Positions 44,343-54,118 of a stretch of DNA of 64,000 nucleotides are shown in pieces. The stretch is taken from the NCBI RefSeq assembly GCF_900105455.1, contig NZ_FNSF01000002.1:241501-305500 (forward strand), given 5' to 3'. The position numbers and the translations under genes were made by a program. The stretch comes from Tenacibaculum sp. MAR_2009_124 (GTDB taxonomy: Bacteria; Bacteroidota; Bacteroidia; Flavobacteriales; Flavobacteriaceae). Position 1 is the first letter of the stretch, and each line of letters starts with the position of its first letter. The notes under the pieces are model-generated. The model searched no databases. It saw only the letters and a list, made by a program, of their open reading frames with translations, and had not been told where the DNA came from.

Positions 44343-44978
44343 TTATGATAACTCAATAACAATATCTTCTGTTTTTTTTCTAACTTTTTCTAGGTCTTTC
44401 ATAAAACAATCTTCAGCTCTAATTCCTAAAGGAAGTACTAAAACTGATCTTAAATTCAATTTATCCAATCCTAAAATTTCATCGTATTTTTCTGGTATAA
44501 ACCCTTCCATTGGACATGAGTCTATTTTTTCATTTGCAGCTACGGTCATTAAATTACCTAAGGCTAAATAGGCTTGATTCTTCATCCATTCAAATAACTC
44601 TTCAGGCGATTTACTACCTAAACTATTTGACAACATATCTCTAAAAGGCTTGATAACATCATCTGGCGTGTTTCTTATTTTCTTAACAAGTTTGAAATAC
44701 TCTTCAACATCTTCAGAAGTGATCTCTGTTGGAACTGTAATAACAAATACATGAGATGCCTGTGCTACCTGTTGTTGATTCCAAGAATGTTCAACCAGTT
44801 GTTGTTGTAGTTCTTTATTGCTTAATACAACTAATTTATAAGGCTGTAAACCATAAGAAGTTGGGGTTAGATTAAAGGCCTCTTTGAGGATGTTAATTTT
44901 TTCGTCAGAGATAATTTTATTGTTGTCAAATTTTTTAACAGCGTAACGCCATTTCAAATTGTCTATACTATTGCTCAT
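44343..44978 (-). CDS. NAD(P)H-dependent nitroreductase-family oxidoreductase
   Basis: A 211-residue FMN flavoprotein of the NfsB-like branch. Family marks are LKWRYAVKKFDNNKIISDEK (the R-R/K-F site that binds FMN phosphate), LNLTPTSYGLQPYKLVVL, AYLALGNLMTVAANEKIDSC and PMEGF, and the end LPLGIRAEDCFMKDLEKVRK. Typically it reduces nitroaromatics or quinones with NADPH. It is cytoplasmic and stands alone upstream of the symporter. Confidence 0.92.
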   Translation of the reverse strand: MSNSIDNLKWRYAVKKFDNNKIISDEKINILKEAFNLTPTSYGLQPYKLVVLSNKELQQQLVEHSWNQQQVAQASHVFVITVPTEITSEDVEEYFKLVKKIRNTPDDVIKPFRDMLSNSLGSKSPEELFEWMKNQAYLALGNLMTVAANEKIDSCPMEGFIPEKYDEILGLDKLNLRSVLVLPLGIRAEDCFMKDLEKVRKKTEDIVIELS

Positions 44979-45156
44979 TTATAAAAATTTTATTTTGTAA
45001 AAATAGGTTAGATTTAATTTAGATACGTTGTAAATGTATTGTAAATAATTATAGAGGGCTAGTTTTTACTTATAATTAAAAGGAAGTTTAAAAACGATTT
45101 TTTCGTAAAGACTTTATTTTTTAAATTTAACGTAATTAATTGCTAAATAATTGTTC

Positions 45157-46428
45157 ATGAAAGAAGATTTACTGCATTTTTTGTGGTGCCAGAAACTTAT
45201 TTATACACACAAGTTAACCACAATATCTCAAGAGAGAATTAAAATTGTTAAAACCGGAATTTGGAATAAAAATACAGGGCCTGATTTCTTAAATGCCCAT
45301 ATTCTTTTCAATGATCAACTTTGGATTGGAAATGTTGAAATGCATTTGAAATCGTCAGATTGGTATGTTCATCAACATGAATTTGATGAGAACTATGATG
45401 CGGTAATTCTTCATGTGGTTTGGGAACATGATGTTGGTGTTTTTATGAAAAATGAAAAACTGTTACCAACGTTGGTCTTAAAAGATTTTGTAAAACCAAA
45501 TGTATTGAGAAGTTACAAAAGGTTGATGTTTAAAGGAAATAATTGGATTTTTTGTGAGAAGCAACTAGTAAGTGTTGATAGTTTTTTATTAGGTAATTGG
45601 TTAGAAAGACTTTACTTTGAAAGGCTTGAACGAAAAGCGATGGTTATTCATGAGTTACTAAGTTTGACGAATAATGATTATGAAGCTGTTTTGTTTTTTT
45701 TGATGGCGAAAACTTTCGGCTCAAAAGTGAATGGCGAGGTTTTCTTGAAATTAGCGAGATCTTTTCCTTATCATGTTTTAAGAAAACTACGTTTTAATAA
45801 AACACAGCTTTCCGCTTTGTTGTTTGGACAAGCTGGATTTTTGGAAGACGAAATGGAAGGGGCTTATTTCAAAGAATTAAAGGATGAGTATACTTATATG
45901 AAGCATAAGTTTAAATTAAAAGGACTTAAGAAAAGAGAGTTTCAATTTTTTCGAATGCGTCCTTCGAACTTTCCAACGATCAGGATAGCCCAACTTGCGG
46001 CATTGATTCTAAAATATCCAGATTTGTTTTCCAGAATTATCAAGGTAAATGAACTTCATAAGTTTTACGAACTATTTTCTGTACAGGTCGATGAGTTTTG
46101 GAAAGAGCATTACACTTTTGAAACGAGCAGTAAAAAGAGTAATAAGTTTACAACAAAATCTATGATAAATTTATTGGTAATCAATGTAATTGTTCCAATG
46201 AAGTTTGTGTTCATGAAAAATTCAGGAGAGTTTAATTCAGAAGAAGTTTTGACAGTTTTGAAAAGGATGGGGCCAGAGCAAAATAATATTATTTCAAAAT
46301 TTTCTGAAAATCAATTAGTTTCAACAAATGCCTTGCATTCTCAAGCATTAATTGAACTTAAAACGAGTTATTGTGATAGAGCTAGATGTTTAGATTGTGT
46401 TATTGGTTGTTATCTTCTGAAAAAGTAA
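45157..46428 (+). CDS. DUF2851 family protein
   Basis: A 423-residue cytoplasmic protein starting at the ATG at 45157 (MKEDLLHFLWCQKLI); a TTG two codons earlier is also in frame. The features of DUF2851 are present: the start followed by LTTISQERIKIVKTGIWNKN, GPDFLNAHILFNDQLWIGNVEM and the DAVILHVVWEHD block, then a long helical part and the C-terminal cysteine cluster YCDRARCLDCVIGCY. The cysteines may hold zinc, and the HLKSSDW-D-E arrangement looks like a nuclease-type active site, but no enzymatic activity is established. It is a common single-copy gene in Flavobacteriia. Confidence 0.88.
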   Translation: MKEDLLHFLWCQKLIYTHKLTTISQERIKIVKTGIWNKNTGPDFLNAHILFNDQLWIGNVEMHLKSSDWYVHQHEFDENYDAVILHVVWEHDVGVFMKNEKLLPTLVLKDFVKPNVLRSYKRLMFKGNNWIFCEKQLVSVDSFLLGNWLERLYFERLERKAMVIHELLSLTNNDYEAVLFFLMAKTFGSKVNGEVFLKLARSFPYHVLRKLRFNKTQLSALLFGQAGFLEDEMEGAYFKELKDEYTYMKHKFKLKGLKKREFQFFRMRPSNFPTIRIAQLAALILKYPDLFSRIIKVNELHKFYELFSVQVDEFWKEHYTFETSSKKSNKFTTKSMINLLVINVIVPMKFVFMKNSGEFNSEEVLTVLKRMGPEQNNIISKFSENQLVSTNALHSQALIELKTSYCDRARCLDCVIGCYLLKK

Positions 46429-46554
46429 GAGTTAAATTTTTAGAGCCTCTAATTTAATTGTATTACGTGTTAATGTGTTGTTTATTATTATGTTAGTGTT
46501 TGTTGGAAGTAGGCAAGAAAATACAGCATTATAGGGATTACTCAAAAGAAAAGT

Positions 46555-46562
46555 TATATTTG
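46555..46562 (+). promoter_or_regulatory. -7 box of the SH3 lipoprotein gene
   Basis: TATATTTG is an exact TAnnTTTG match, 18 bases before the ATG at 46580, which supports the shorter start. Confidence 0.55.
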
Positions 46563-46579
46563 TGCAAAATTTATTTCAG

Positions 46580-47338
46580 ATGAAAAAACTATATATTGCT
46601 ATTATGTCAGTAGCGGTTTTGTTTACAAGTTGTAAGGAAAACGCAAAAAACGAAACAAAAAAAGAAACTACAGAAACTATTTCAGAGGCTGTTAAAAAAG
46701 AGGATGCTAAATCGAATGACGCTATCTGTTTATTAGAAAAGCTTTCTGTTAGAGAGACTCCAGAAGCTAAAGGAAAGTGGTTGACTTCAATGAGTTTAGG
46801 AGAGAAGATTGGTTTAACAGGTGATGAAACAACAGATCCAAAATCTAAAAAAGTATATGTAAAAGTCAGATTGGTTGACGGAAAAGAAGGATGGACTCCT
46901 GTTCGCTTTTTAGCAGTTGATGGAAAAGTTGGAGCTTTACTTGAAGATGCTACAGTATATAAAAGACCCGATCTTCTAACTAAAACTGATAAAAAGTACA
47001 GTGCAATGGATATTATTGCTGTTACTTTAACTCAAGATGATTGGGTGAAAGTAAAAGGAAAGAGATCAGAAGGAGAGTATATTGAAGAAGGATGGATAAA
47101 AACTTCTAATATTTCAGAGAATTCAGTTGATATTGCAACTGCAAAATATGCGGCACTAGCAGTTAAAAAAGAAACAATGACTGATAGAATAAAAGCATTA
47201 AAAGAAATTATTGAAAACTCTGATTTATCATCTTCGACTTTTATTGAAGCACTTAAGGTAAAAATAAGTGATTATGAGTCAAGGAATACTCCTATTGATG
47301 AGCAAGATGTTAAGGCAGATGAGAAAACTGAAGAGTAA
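46580..47338 (+). CDS. SH3-domain lipoprotein
   Basis: A 252-residue lipoprotein from the ATG at 46580 (MKKLYIAIMSVAVLFTSCKE, lipobox FTSC). After a lysine- and glutamate-rich linker, two bacterial SH3-like segments are visible, one at ~50-105 (CLLEKLSVRETPEAKGKWLT, VKVRLVDGKEGWTPVRFLA) and one at ~110-165 (ATVYKRPDLL...WVKVKGKRSEGEY). The C-terminal part is helical and charged. SH3b domains bind cell-wall peptides or serve as envelope modules. It stands alone before a converging gene, with a strong bidirectional terminator. Confidence 0.8.
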   Translation: MKKLYIAIMSVAVLFTSCKENAKNETKKETTETISEAVKKEDAKSNDAICLLEKLSVRETPEAKGKWLTSMSLGEKIGLTGDETTDPKSKKVYVKVRLVDGKEGWTPVRFLAVDGKVGALLEDATVYKRPDLLTKTDKKYSAMDIIAVTLTQDDWVKVKGKRSEGEYIEEGWIKTSNISENSVDIATAKYAALAVKKETMTDRIKALKEIIENSDLSSSTFIEALKVKISDYESRNTPIDEQDVKADEKTEE

Positions 47339-47360
47339 TCTTATCTCTAAAAATTTGATA

Positions 47361-47400
47361 AAAAAAAGCGATTTTAGAATTTTCTAAAATCGCTTTTTTT
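47361..47400. terminator. Strong bidirectional terminator
   Basis: A 19-bp perfect stem containing AAGCGATTTTAGAA and its complement with a 2-base loop, A-rich on the left and T-rich on the right, between the SH3 lipoprotein gene and the converging dehydrogenase gene. Confidence 0.9.
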
Positions 47401-47418
47401 TATCCGATAAATTTAGGA

Positions 47419-49872
47419 TTAATATAATTTCTTGAATTTTTGAGGATCTGCTTCATGCATTATTTCATATACTTTTTCGAAGACGTCTTCAGCGGAAGGT
47501 TTAGAGAAATAATCCCCGTCGGTTCCATAAGCTGGTCTGTGTTCTTTTGAGGTAAGTGTTGCTGGTTTGCTATCTAAATGTTTGTAAGCATTTTGATTTT
47601 CTAAAATTTCTTGCAATAAATAAGCTGAAGCTCCACCAGGAACATCCTCGTCAACAACTAATAATCTATTAGTTTTAGCTACCGACTTTACGGTATCTTG
47701 ATGGATGTCAAAAGGTAATAAACTTTGAGCATCGATGATCTCTGCATGAATTCCAACCTGAGCAAGATCTTTTGCTGCTTCATCAACAATTCTTAATGTT
47801 GATCCATAAGAAATAATTGTGATATCAGTACCTTCTTTAATAGTTTCAACAACTCCAATAGGTGTAGTAAAATCACCTAAATTGGTTGGTAGGTTTTCTT
47901 TTAAACGGTATCCATTTAAACATTCAATAACCAAAGCAGGGTCATCTCCTTTTAATAAAGTATTGTAAAATCCAGCTGCCTTTGTCATGTTACGTGGAAC
48001 TAAAACATGAATACCTCGTATATTATTAATTATTCCGCCCATTGGAGAACCAGCGTGCCAAATACCTTCTAATCTATGTCCTCTTGTACGAATTATTAAC
48101 GGAGCTTTTTGTTTTCCATATGTTCTATAACGTAGTGTTGCTAAATCATCACTCATTATTTGAAGAGCATATAATAAATAATCTAGGTATTGAATTTCAG
48201 CAATAGGTCGTAATCCACGCATTGCCATTCCAATTCCCTGACCTAAAATTGTTGCTTCTCTAATACCAGTATCAGAAACACGTAATTCTCCAAATTTTTC
48301 TTGTAAACCTTCTAACCCTTGATTAACATCTCCAATATGCCCAGCATCTTCACCAAAAATTAACACTTCTGGATGTTTTTTCAAGATCGCGTCGAAATTA
48401 TCACGCATGATAATTCTAGCATCTACTAAATTTTCTTCTCCAACATACTTAGGTTTAATTTCGGTCGCTTTTAATGGCGAATTTTCGGTTTCACTAAGTA
48501 AAGTTGACGAGTATTTATCATAAGCATGTTCTAAAGAAGCTTTAATAAAGTTTTGAAGCTCTACTTTTTCAGGAAGATTCTCATCTCTTAAATATCTTAG
48601 AGCTTTACGTGCAGTACTTAAAATATCTTTGCGAATAGGTTCGTTGGTAGCTGCAAGATCATTTTTTAGTTTAGAAATAAAGGTTCCATTACTGCTTTTT
48701 TCTGCAAGTTTTTCCAGAATAGTAATCGCAGCTCTTGCTTCATTTTTAATCTCGCCGGTAAAAGCTGTCCAAGCATCTCTTTTTGCTTTAGAAACATCTT
48801 TTTTAGCATTCTTATCTATATTGATTAATTCTTCTTCAGAATCAACTAATTTGAGTGTGTCGCCATTTTCATCTTGTAATTCGAAATCAAGAATCCATTT
48901 GCGCATTTGAATAAGACAATCATGTTCTTGTTCCCATTGTAAGCGTTCTTTCGATTTATACCTTTCGTGAGATCCTGAGGTAGAATGCCCTTGAGGCTGT
49001 GTTAATTCTTTAACATGTATTAAAACAGGAGAGTGTTCTTCTCTTGCAATTCGCGCAGCTTTGTTATAAGTATCAATTAATTGAACATAATCCCAACCGT
49101 TTATAACAAAAATCTCATAACCTTTTTGTTTTTCATTACGCTGGAACCCTTTTAAGATTTCGGAAATACTCTCTTTTGTAGTTTGGTGTTTTGCATGCAC
49201 TGAAATTCCATATTCATCATCCCATACACTCATAACCATAGGAACCTGCAATACACCTGCAGCGTTTATGGTTTCAAAAAACAGTCCTTCGCTTGTACTA
49301 GCATTTCCTATAGTACCCCAAGCGATTTCGTTACCTTTTTGTGAAAAATTTGTATGATTTTTTAATTCCTTAACATTTCTGTAAATCTTAGAAGCTTGAG
49401 CTAGTCCTAATAGGCGGGGCATTTGCCCTGCGGTAGGTGAAATATCAGCTGAAGAGTTTTTTTGTTGAGTTAAATTTTTCCAATTTCCATTTTCATCCAA
49501 TGAATGTGTAGCAAAATGTCCACCCATTTGACGCCCTGCTGACATTGGATCTGCTTGAATATCGGTATGTGCATATAATCCCGCAAAAAACTGTTGAGCA
49601 GTTAACTGGCCTATGGCCATCATGAACGTTTGGTCACGATAGTATCCTGAGCGAAAATCACCATTTTTAAAGGCTTTTGCCATGGCTAGCTGAGGAACTT
49701 CTTTACCGTCACCAAAAATTCCAAACTTTGCTTTTCCAGTCAAAACTTCTCTTCGACCTAGTAAGCTGCACTCTCTACTGATGCGAGCTATTCTATAATC
49801 GTTTAAAACTTCGTGTTTAAAATCTGCAAAAGAAAGTTTTTGGGTGTTAACAACTTCAGTTTTTTCCATCAT
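47419..49872 (-). CDS. 2-oxoacid dehydrogenase E1 component, alpha and beta fused
   Basis: An 817-residue fusion of the thiamine-diphosphate E1 alpha and beta subunits, usually part of branched-chain (2-oxoisovalerate) dehydrogenase complexes. The alpha half has GNASTSEGLFFETINAAGV with WDDEYGISV as the cofactor motif; the usual GDG and NN of the signature appear as GNA and DDE, as in this flavobacterial subgroup. Phosphorylation-loop-like QPQGHSTSGSHERYKS is also present. The beta half starts near residue 480 with GEDAGHIGDVNQGLEG and has GMAMRGLRPIAEIQYLDYLL and RGHRLEGIWHAGSPM. No E2 or E3 gene is adjacent, so the other complex parts are encoded elsewhere. Confidence 0.9.
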   Translation of the reverse strand: MMEKTEVVNTQKLSFADFKHEVLNDYRIARISRECSLLGRREVLTGKAKFGIFGDGKEVPQLAMAKAFKNGDFRSGYYRDQTFMMAIGQLTAQQFFAGLYAHTDIQADPMSAGRQMGGHFATHSLDENGNWKNLTQQKNSSADISPTAGQMPRLLGLAQASKIYRNVKELKNHTNFSQKGNEIAWGTIGNASTSEGLFFETINAAGVLQVPMVMSVWDDEYGISVHAKHQTTKESISEILKGFQRNEKQKGYEIFVINGWDYVQLIDTYNKAARIAREEHSPVLIHVKELTQPQGHSTSGSHERYKSKERLQWEQEHDCLIQMRKWILDFELQDENGDTLKLVDSEEELINIDKNAKKDVSKAKRDAWTAFTGEIKNEARAAITILEKLAEKSSNGTFISKLKNDLAATNEPIRKDILSTARKALRYLRDENLPEKVELQNFIKASLEHAYDKYSSTLLSETENSPLKATEIKPKYVGEENLVDARIIMRDNFDAILKKHPEVLIFGEDAGHIGDVNQGLEGLQEKFGELRVSDTGIREATILGQGIGMAMRGLRPIAEIQYLDYLLYALQIMSDDLATLRYRTYGKQKAPLIIRTRGHRLEGIWHAGSPMGGIINNIRGIHVLVPRNMTKAAGFYNTLLKGDDPALVIECLNGYRLKENLPTNLGDFTTPIGVVETIKEGTDITIISYGSTLRIVDEAAKDLAQVGIHAEIIDAQSLLPFDIHQDTVKSVAKTNRLLVVDEDVPGGASAYLLQEILENQNAYKHLDSKPATLTSKEHRPAYGTDGDYFSKPSAEDVFEKVYEIMHEADPQKFKKLY

Positions 49873-49898
49873 ACTGTATCTAATTATAGGTGAGGTTA

Positions 49899-49906
49899 CA
49901 AAGATA
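49899..49906 (-). promoter_or_regulatory. -7 box of the fused E1 gene
   Basis: TATCTTTG on the minus strand matches TAnnTTTG, 26 bases before the ATG. Confidence 0.55.
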
Positions 49907-50083
49907 GTTTTTTTAATTGAATTTTAAAAATCTTTACTTTTGTTAAGAATAATTCAAAAAAAAGTTAAAAAAGAAGGTTTTATTGAGTATTTGGTAATTT
50001 TTATTAAAACTTAAGATGATATTATATTCTAAGGGAATCTTATTATAGAATTGGCAATAACACTGAGTTTAAAAACTTTGTTA

Positions 50084-52909
50084 TTAGAGAATACCTCTCC
50101 TAATAAAATTATAAATTCTATCTAAATTAGTCGTAATAACAAATCGTATTTTAGAAGGGTAGGCATGTTTTGTTACTTCCCAACCTTGGTTGCTATAAAT
50201 GGGGAAATAAAATTCAAATATGTTGGGAACAAAATTCAGGCGAATACCATTTTCATAATAGAAGTTAGGACTACTGGATTTATTTTTTAGCATAGCAAAG
50301 TCATTATATATTTCAGCCCATTTCCAAACACTTACGCTTGTATTCCCTGCTAGTATAAATTGATTTGCTGTTTGAGGAGTATTATATTTAGATTTAAACC
50401 CAGCATCGGAGATAATAAATTGCTGACTGAATAAACCGGAACTCTCCGAGCGACCAAAGAGGTTTTGCTCAAATAGATAATCTGAGCTTCTATTTAGTCC
50501 GAAACTAAAATAATCACCAACTGAATTATTTGTCACAAACATTCCTCCGAAGAAACGCAGATCGAAGCTTCTTTCATTATCAAAAAATTTTAAATAACGA
50601 ATGTCGGTAGACAACTTTGTGAAATTATTTCCAAGTTCAAAATTAACAGCATATTGGAGTCGTTCAATAATATTAGGTTTACTATAGATGTATCTAAAGT
50701 TTAAAACCTTGTATCGATCTTGCTCTGTTATAGGGCTTGCTTGAGGAACTTCTTTGTTTATATAAAAAAGTCGAGTAGTAAGGGTTTTAGAACCTACATC
50801 GCGCAATGTTTTTCTTCGGAAAGCAATACTAACGTAGGGAACTAAAGTGTTATAGCCCAGTTCAGGAGCGTAATGAAAATTACTTCCGTTTATACCGTAC
50901 TTTATTTTATAGATTGAAGAAGTTTCAAAAAACTGATTATACGCAACGGCAAAAGCACCAGTAAAATTTCTACTTTTAGTACTATAATTTGGAGTTAGTG
51001 TAAATTCAAAATTATGCGGAATAATCGGTTGATTTTTTAGTTTAACTCCTAAACTAATACCGTCATACAAATTGTACTTAATATTTGGATAGTAAAAGAG
51101 TTGATTGTAATAAGGGTCTTCTGCATCTTGGAAAAATCGAAACTGAAGAGGTTTATTAATTAACTTATTATTTGTTTTTCTAAAATTATTTAGTGAGTTG
51201 TGTTCAGGATAAGTGTTTTCATAATTCAGTGCCAGTTTGGTATAATCACCTTTCTTAACTTTTATAGTTTTTTTTGAATCAATATCAGAAATCCATTTTT
51301 TAAATTTAATTTCTTTTTTATTGATTCCATACAGTGCTACTGGAGCTGTAAAATTTCTTTTATTTTTGATTGTAATCTTTAAGGAATCTTTTCCTTCGAT
51401 CTCTTTAATAGAGGTGATTTTATAATCAATTTTTTTTGCAGTTTTTAAATAATCTTTGGCGAACCAATCGATGTCTTTGGAAGTGTTTTTTTTAAGAATG
51501 GATAGAAAATCAGAAGGTGAACTAAGTTTTAAGTGATTTTTATATAAGAATTTCTTTATCGACTTTTGAAGAATGCTATCATTCAGATAGTCTTGTAAAT
51601 AACGAAATCCAAGTCCTGATTTATATTTGCTAACTATTTTTCTGTTAAAATTAGAAAGAGAGTCAGCTGTGGTTTTAAGAGGTTGATCGTAAAATTTCCG
51701 AGCGCTAAACTGGTAAATGAACGGAAATTTATCACTTTGTTTTAACTTGCTTAAATTGTAATTTTTAATAGGCCAGTACTTCGAATACTTACCAAGAATA
51801 GTTACGTCAGGATAATATTCTTTTAAGTACTCCATCATTAAAAATGTTTCTAACCCATTAATAAACCAGTAATCCTTTCTTTTATTATGAATTAAAATAT
51901 CATTGATGTACTTGGAACTAAGTGCATAAAAAAAGTTAACATCCCATCGAAAGTTTTCAGGAAAAGGCTTCATCCATCGAGGTAAGCCATAAAGTTCTTG
52001 CAGTGAGTTTTTTTTGACTGAAATTCTGTCAACAAATATTTCTGTATGCGGATGCTTTCCGATATGTTTTTCAATAAAACGAATCTGTTTTGTTATGATT
52101 TTTTCCGATTCTTCTATTGATATATGTTTGTCAAACGCATCGGTTTTAATTTCTTGAGTTTTAGTTTTAAACGATTTAAATCTTGGATTTGAATCGATAT
52201 TTAAAATAATATCCTTCTTTTGATTTCCAACTAATTGATAGGTTGTGAAATTTTCTTCGGTAGTTTTATATTGGTATAAATTACTTTCAATTTTGTAGGT
52301 ATTAGGAACCTTGATTTTAATATCGTAATCGGCAACATCTTGATATAAATCATCCATATTCAAATTACTCATCAAGTTCCATTTTGTATCGTATACGGCG
52401 GGAGTAATTTGCCAAAAACGTAGATGATATCCCGATTTTGTTTTACCATATCCAGTAAATTTGGAATTTGGAGCCTTCAGAGAATATAGAACTGAAATAG
52501 TAATGCTGTCTTTAGGGTTTAAAGCCTTGTTTAACGTTAATTCAAGGATGTCCTGTTGGTTCGGTAATTCTTGAAATTTTACGAGTTGATAGTTAACTGT
52601 TAGGTTTTTGATTTTGGAAAATCCTCTTTCATTTTCTTCTGAAAAATAAAAATCCTTCCGATAATCTTCAATAAGCCGCTTACCGAGAGGAGTGTCATTT
52701 CCTGAAAAACTATTTGCCCAGTTATGAAGATATATCTTACTCAGGTTATGTGTTGATTTATTGATAAAAACAATTCTCTGTTGAATTTTAAAAGTTCTGC
52801 TGCTGTCGTTGAGAATAATATTAGAAGAAATGGTATTGGTTTGAGCAAATAAGCTGTGTATTGAGACAAAAAGAACTAAGGAAAGAAAAAGAAGAAATCT
52901 ATTTATCAT
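50084..52909 (-). CDS. M1-peptidase-like protein with C-terminal beta-barrel, catalytic helix missing
   Basis: A 941-residue exported protein from the ATG at 52909 (signal peptide MINRFLLFLSLVLFVSIHSLFAQ). Residues ~25-470 follow the layout of M1 (gluzincin) peptidases: an N-terminal beta saddle (YLHNWANSF), a SLQELYGLPRW segment, and the KDYWFINGLETFLMMEYLKEYYPD helix where WLNEGLAxY is normally found. Where the HExxH zinc helix should be, the sequence is ALSSKYINDIL, so it cannot bind zinc in the usual way. Residues ~600-941 are rich in alternating aromatic strands ending in FVITTNLDRIYNFIRRGIL, typical of an outer-membrane barrel. It is likely a pseudo-peptidase at the outer membrane. Confidence 0.8.
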   Translation of the reverse strand: MINRFLLFLSLVLFVSIHSLFAQTNTISSNIILNDSSRTFKIQQRIVFINKSTHNLSKIYLHNWANSFSGNDTPLGKRLIEDYRKDFYFSEENERGFSKIKNLTVNYQLVKFQELPNQQDILELTLNKALNPKDSITISVLYSLKAPNSKFTGYGKTKSGYHLRFWQITPAVYDTKWNLMSNLNMDDLYQDVADYDIKIKVPNTYKIESNLYQYKTTEENFTTYQLVGNQKKDIILNIDSNPRFKSFKTKTQEIKTDAFDKHISIEESEKIITKQIRFIEKHIGKHPHTEIFVDRISVKKNSLQELYGLPRWMKPFPENFRWDVNFFYALSSKYINDILIHNKRKDYWFINGLETFLMMEYLKEYYPDVTILGKYSKYWPIKNYNLSKLKQSDKFPFIYQFSARKFYDQPLKTTADSLSNFNRKIVSKYKSGLGFRYLQDYLNDSILQKSIKKFLYKNHLKLSSPSDFLSILKKNTSKDIDWFAKDYLKTAKKIDYKITSIKEIEGKDSLKITIKNKRNFTAPVALYGINKKEIKFKKWISDIDSKKTIKVKKGDYTKLALNYENTYPEHNSLNNFRKTNNKLINKPLQFRFFQDAEDPYYNQLFYYPNIKYNLYDGISLGVKLKNQPIIPHNFEFTLTPNYSTKSRNFTGAFAVAYNQFFETSSIYKIKYGINGSNFHYAPELGYNTLVPYVSIAFRRKTLRDVGSKTLTTRLFYINKEVPQASPITEQDRYKVLNFRYIYSKPNIIERLQYAVNFELGNNFTKLSTDIRYLKFFDNERSFDLRFFGGMFVTNNSVGDYFSFGLNRSSDYLFEQNLFGRSESSGLFSQQFIISDAGFKSKYNTPQTANQFILAGNTSVSVWKWAEIYNDFAMLKNKSSSPNFYYENGIRLNFVPNIFEFYFPIYSNQGWEVTKHAYPSKIRFVITTNLDRIYNFIRRGIL

Positions 52910-52922
52910 GGTACACAAAATA

Positions 52923-52958
52923 AAAACTCGTTATAAAATATAATTCATAACGAGTTTT
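52923..52958 (-). terminator. Terminator after the LOG gene
   Basis: A 12-bp perfect stem AAAACTCGTTAT/ATAACGAGTTTT with a 12-base loop, then a T-run on the minus strand. Confidence 0.8.
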
Positions 52959-52975
52959 AAATATAGGATAATTTT

Positions 52976-53686
52976 CTAGAAATTAGGTTTTAATTGGTAT
53001 TTCGCATAGAATTTATTGAAATGTTCAACAGCTTCGTCTGCCGTATCCACCAATCTAAATAAATTCAAATCTTCAGGGCTAATATTCCCTTCTTCTAAAA
53101 GTGTGTTTTTAATCCAGTCGAGCAAACCACTCCAGAATTTTTTACCAACCAAAACAATTGGGAACCTTCCAATCTTTTTGGTCTGAATTAAGGTAATGGC
53201 CTCAAAAAGTTCATCTAAAGTTCCAAAACCGCCTGGCATAACAACAAATCCTTGAGAGTATTTTACAAACATTACTTTTCTAACGAAAAAGTAGTCGAAA
53301 TCTAAACTTTTTCCTGGGTCAATCCAAGGGTTATCATGTTGTTCAAAAGGAAGGTCAATATTTAATCCAACCGAGGTTCCTTTTCCTCTGTTGGCCCCTT
53401 TGTTACCTGCTTCCATAATTCCAGGCCCACCTCCGGTAATTACACCGAAACCATTTTCAGTAAGTTTAAAAGCTACTTCTTCTGCTAATTTATAGTAAGG
53501 ATGATCAGGTTTGGTTCTTGCAGATCCGAAAATAGAAACACAAGGGCCGATTTTACTTAATCGTTCATAACCATCAACAAACTCTGCCATGATTTTAAAA
53601 ATGGCCCATGAATCGTTTGTTTTTATTTCATTCCACGTTTTTTGTTGTAATTTTTCTCTTATTTTTCTGTCATCATTAGGAGTCAT
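52976..53686 (-). CDS. LOG-family Rossmann-fold protein (TIGR00730)
   Basis: A 236-residue cytoplasmic nucleotide hydrolase from the ATG at 53686. The signature motifs are GGGPGIMEAGNKGANRGKG and PGGFGTLDELFEAITLIQT, the known LOG marks; the glutamate and arginine of PGGxGTxxE are catalytic. Related proteins release cytokinin bases or cleave AMP by removing ribose 5-phosphate. The N-terminal 40 residues (DRKIREKLQQKTWNEIK and SWAIFKIMAEFVDGYERLSK) are the extension of the larger LOG subgroup. Its physiological substrate in Bacteroidota is not settled. Confidence 0.9.
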   Translation of the reverse strand: MTPNDDRKIREKLQQKTWNEIKTNDSWAIFKIMAEFVDGYERLSKIGPCVSIFGSARTKPDHPYYKLAEEVAFKLTENGFGVITGGGPGIMEAGNKGANRGKGTSVGLNIDLPFEQHDNPWIDPGKSLDFDYFFVRKVMFVKYSQGFVVMPGGFGTLDELFEAITLIQTKKIGRFPIVLVGKKFWSGLLDWIKNTLLEEGNISPEDLNLFRLVDTADEAVEHFNKFYAKYQLKPNF

Positions 53687-54118
53687 ACTCAAATCTTTTT
53701 TAAATTAATTCTTCCGAAAAAAGGAAGCTTGCTAATTTAGTGGTTTTTCTTTTGTTAAAATTAAAAAAGAGTTAAAAAAACTTAGTAAAATGTGAAAATA
53801 CTCTAAAGATAATTAGGAGCGTATACTGATATCAAAAGAAACGTGTGAAATAAATTGATAAAGAAAAAGACCGCCGTTGGTATATGGCGATCTTTTCTTC
53901 TTTTTCAATGTAGCCTTTGTAATAGGCAATGTCTTAATTAGGTTTTTCTAGCAATTTCCCCCGAATTTTACGACGCGCATAAAACAGATTAAATCGATAA
54001 TACAAATGAGAACAAGGTTTGATTTATCTATTTATGCTATCCAATATTTTTCATAAACTTTAAAAGCAAATGCATCATATCAGATTATTTACTAGTATGT
54101 TCAAGGGGAGGGGAAGTG
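53687..54118. other. Intergenic region between the LOG gene and the CHAT pseudogene
   Basis: 432 bases with no credible gene. It holds one terminator hairpin at 53865-53896 and a run TTTCCCCCGAATTT at about 53955-53968, which stands out in such an AT-rich segment. I see no -7 box for the LOG gene. Confidence 0.5.
53865..53896 (-). terminator. Terminator downstream of the CHAT operon
   Basis: AAAAGA-C-CGCC pairs with GGCG-A-TCTTTT with one mismatch and a 10-base loop, followed on the minus strand by a T-rich run. It is 220 bases past the end of the CHAT pseudogene and before the LOG gene. Confidence 0.65.
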
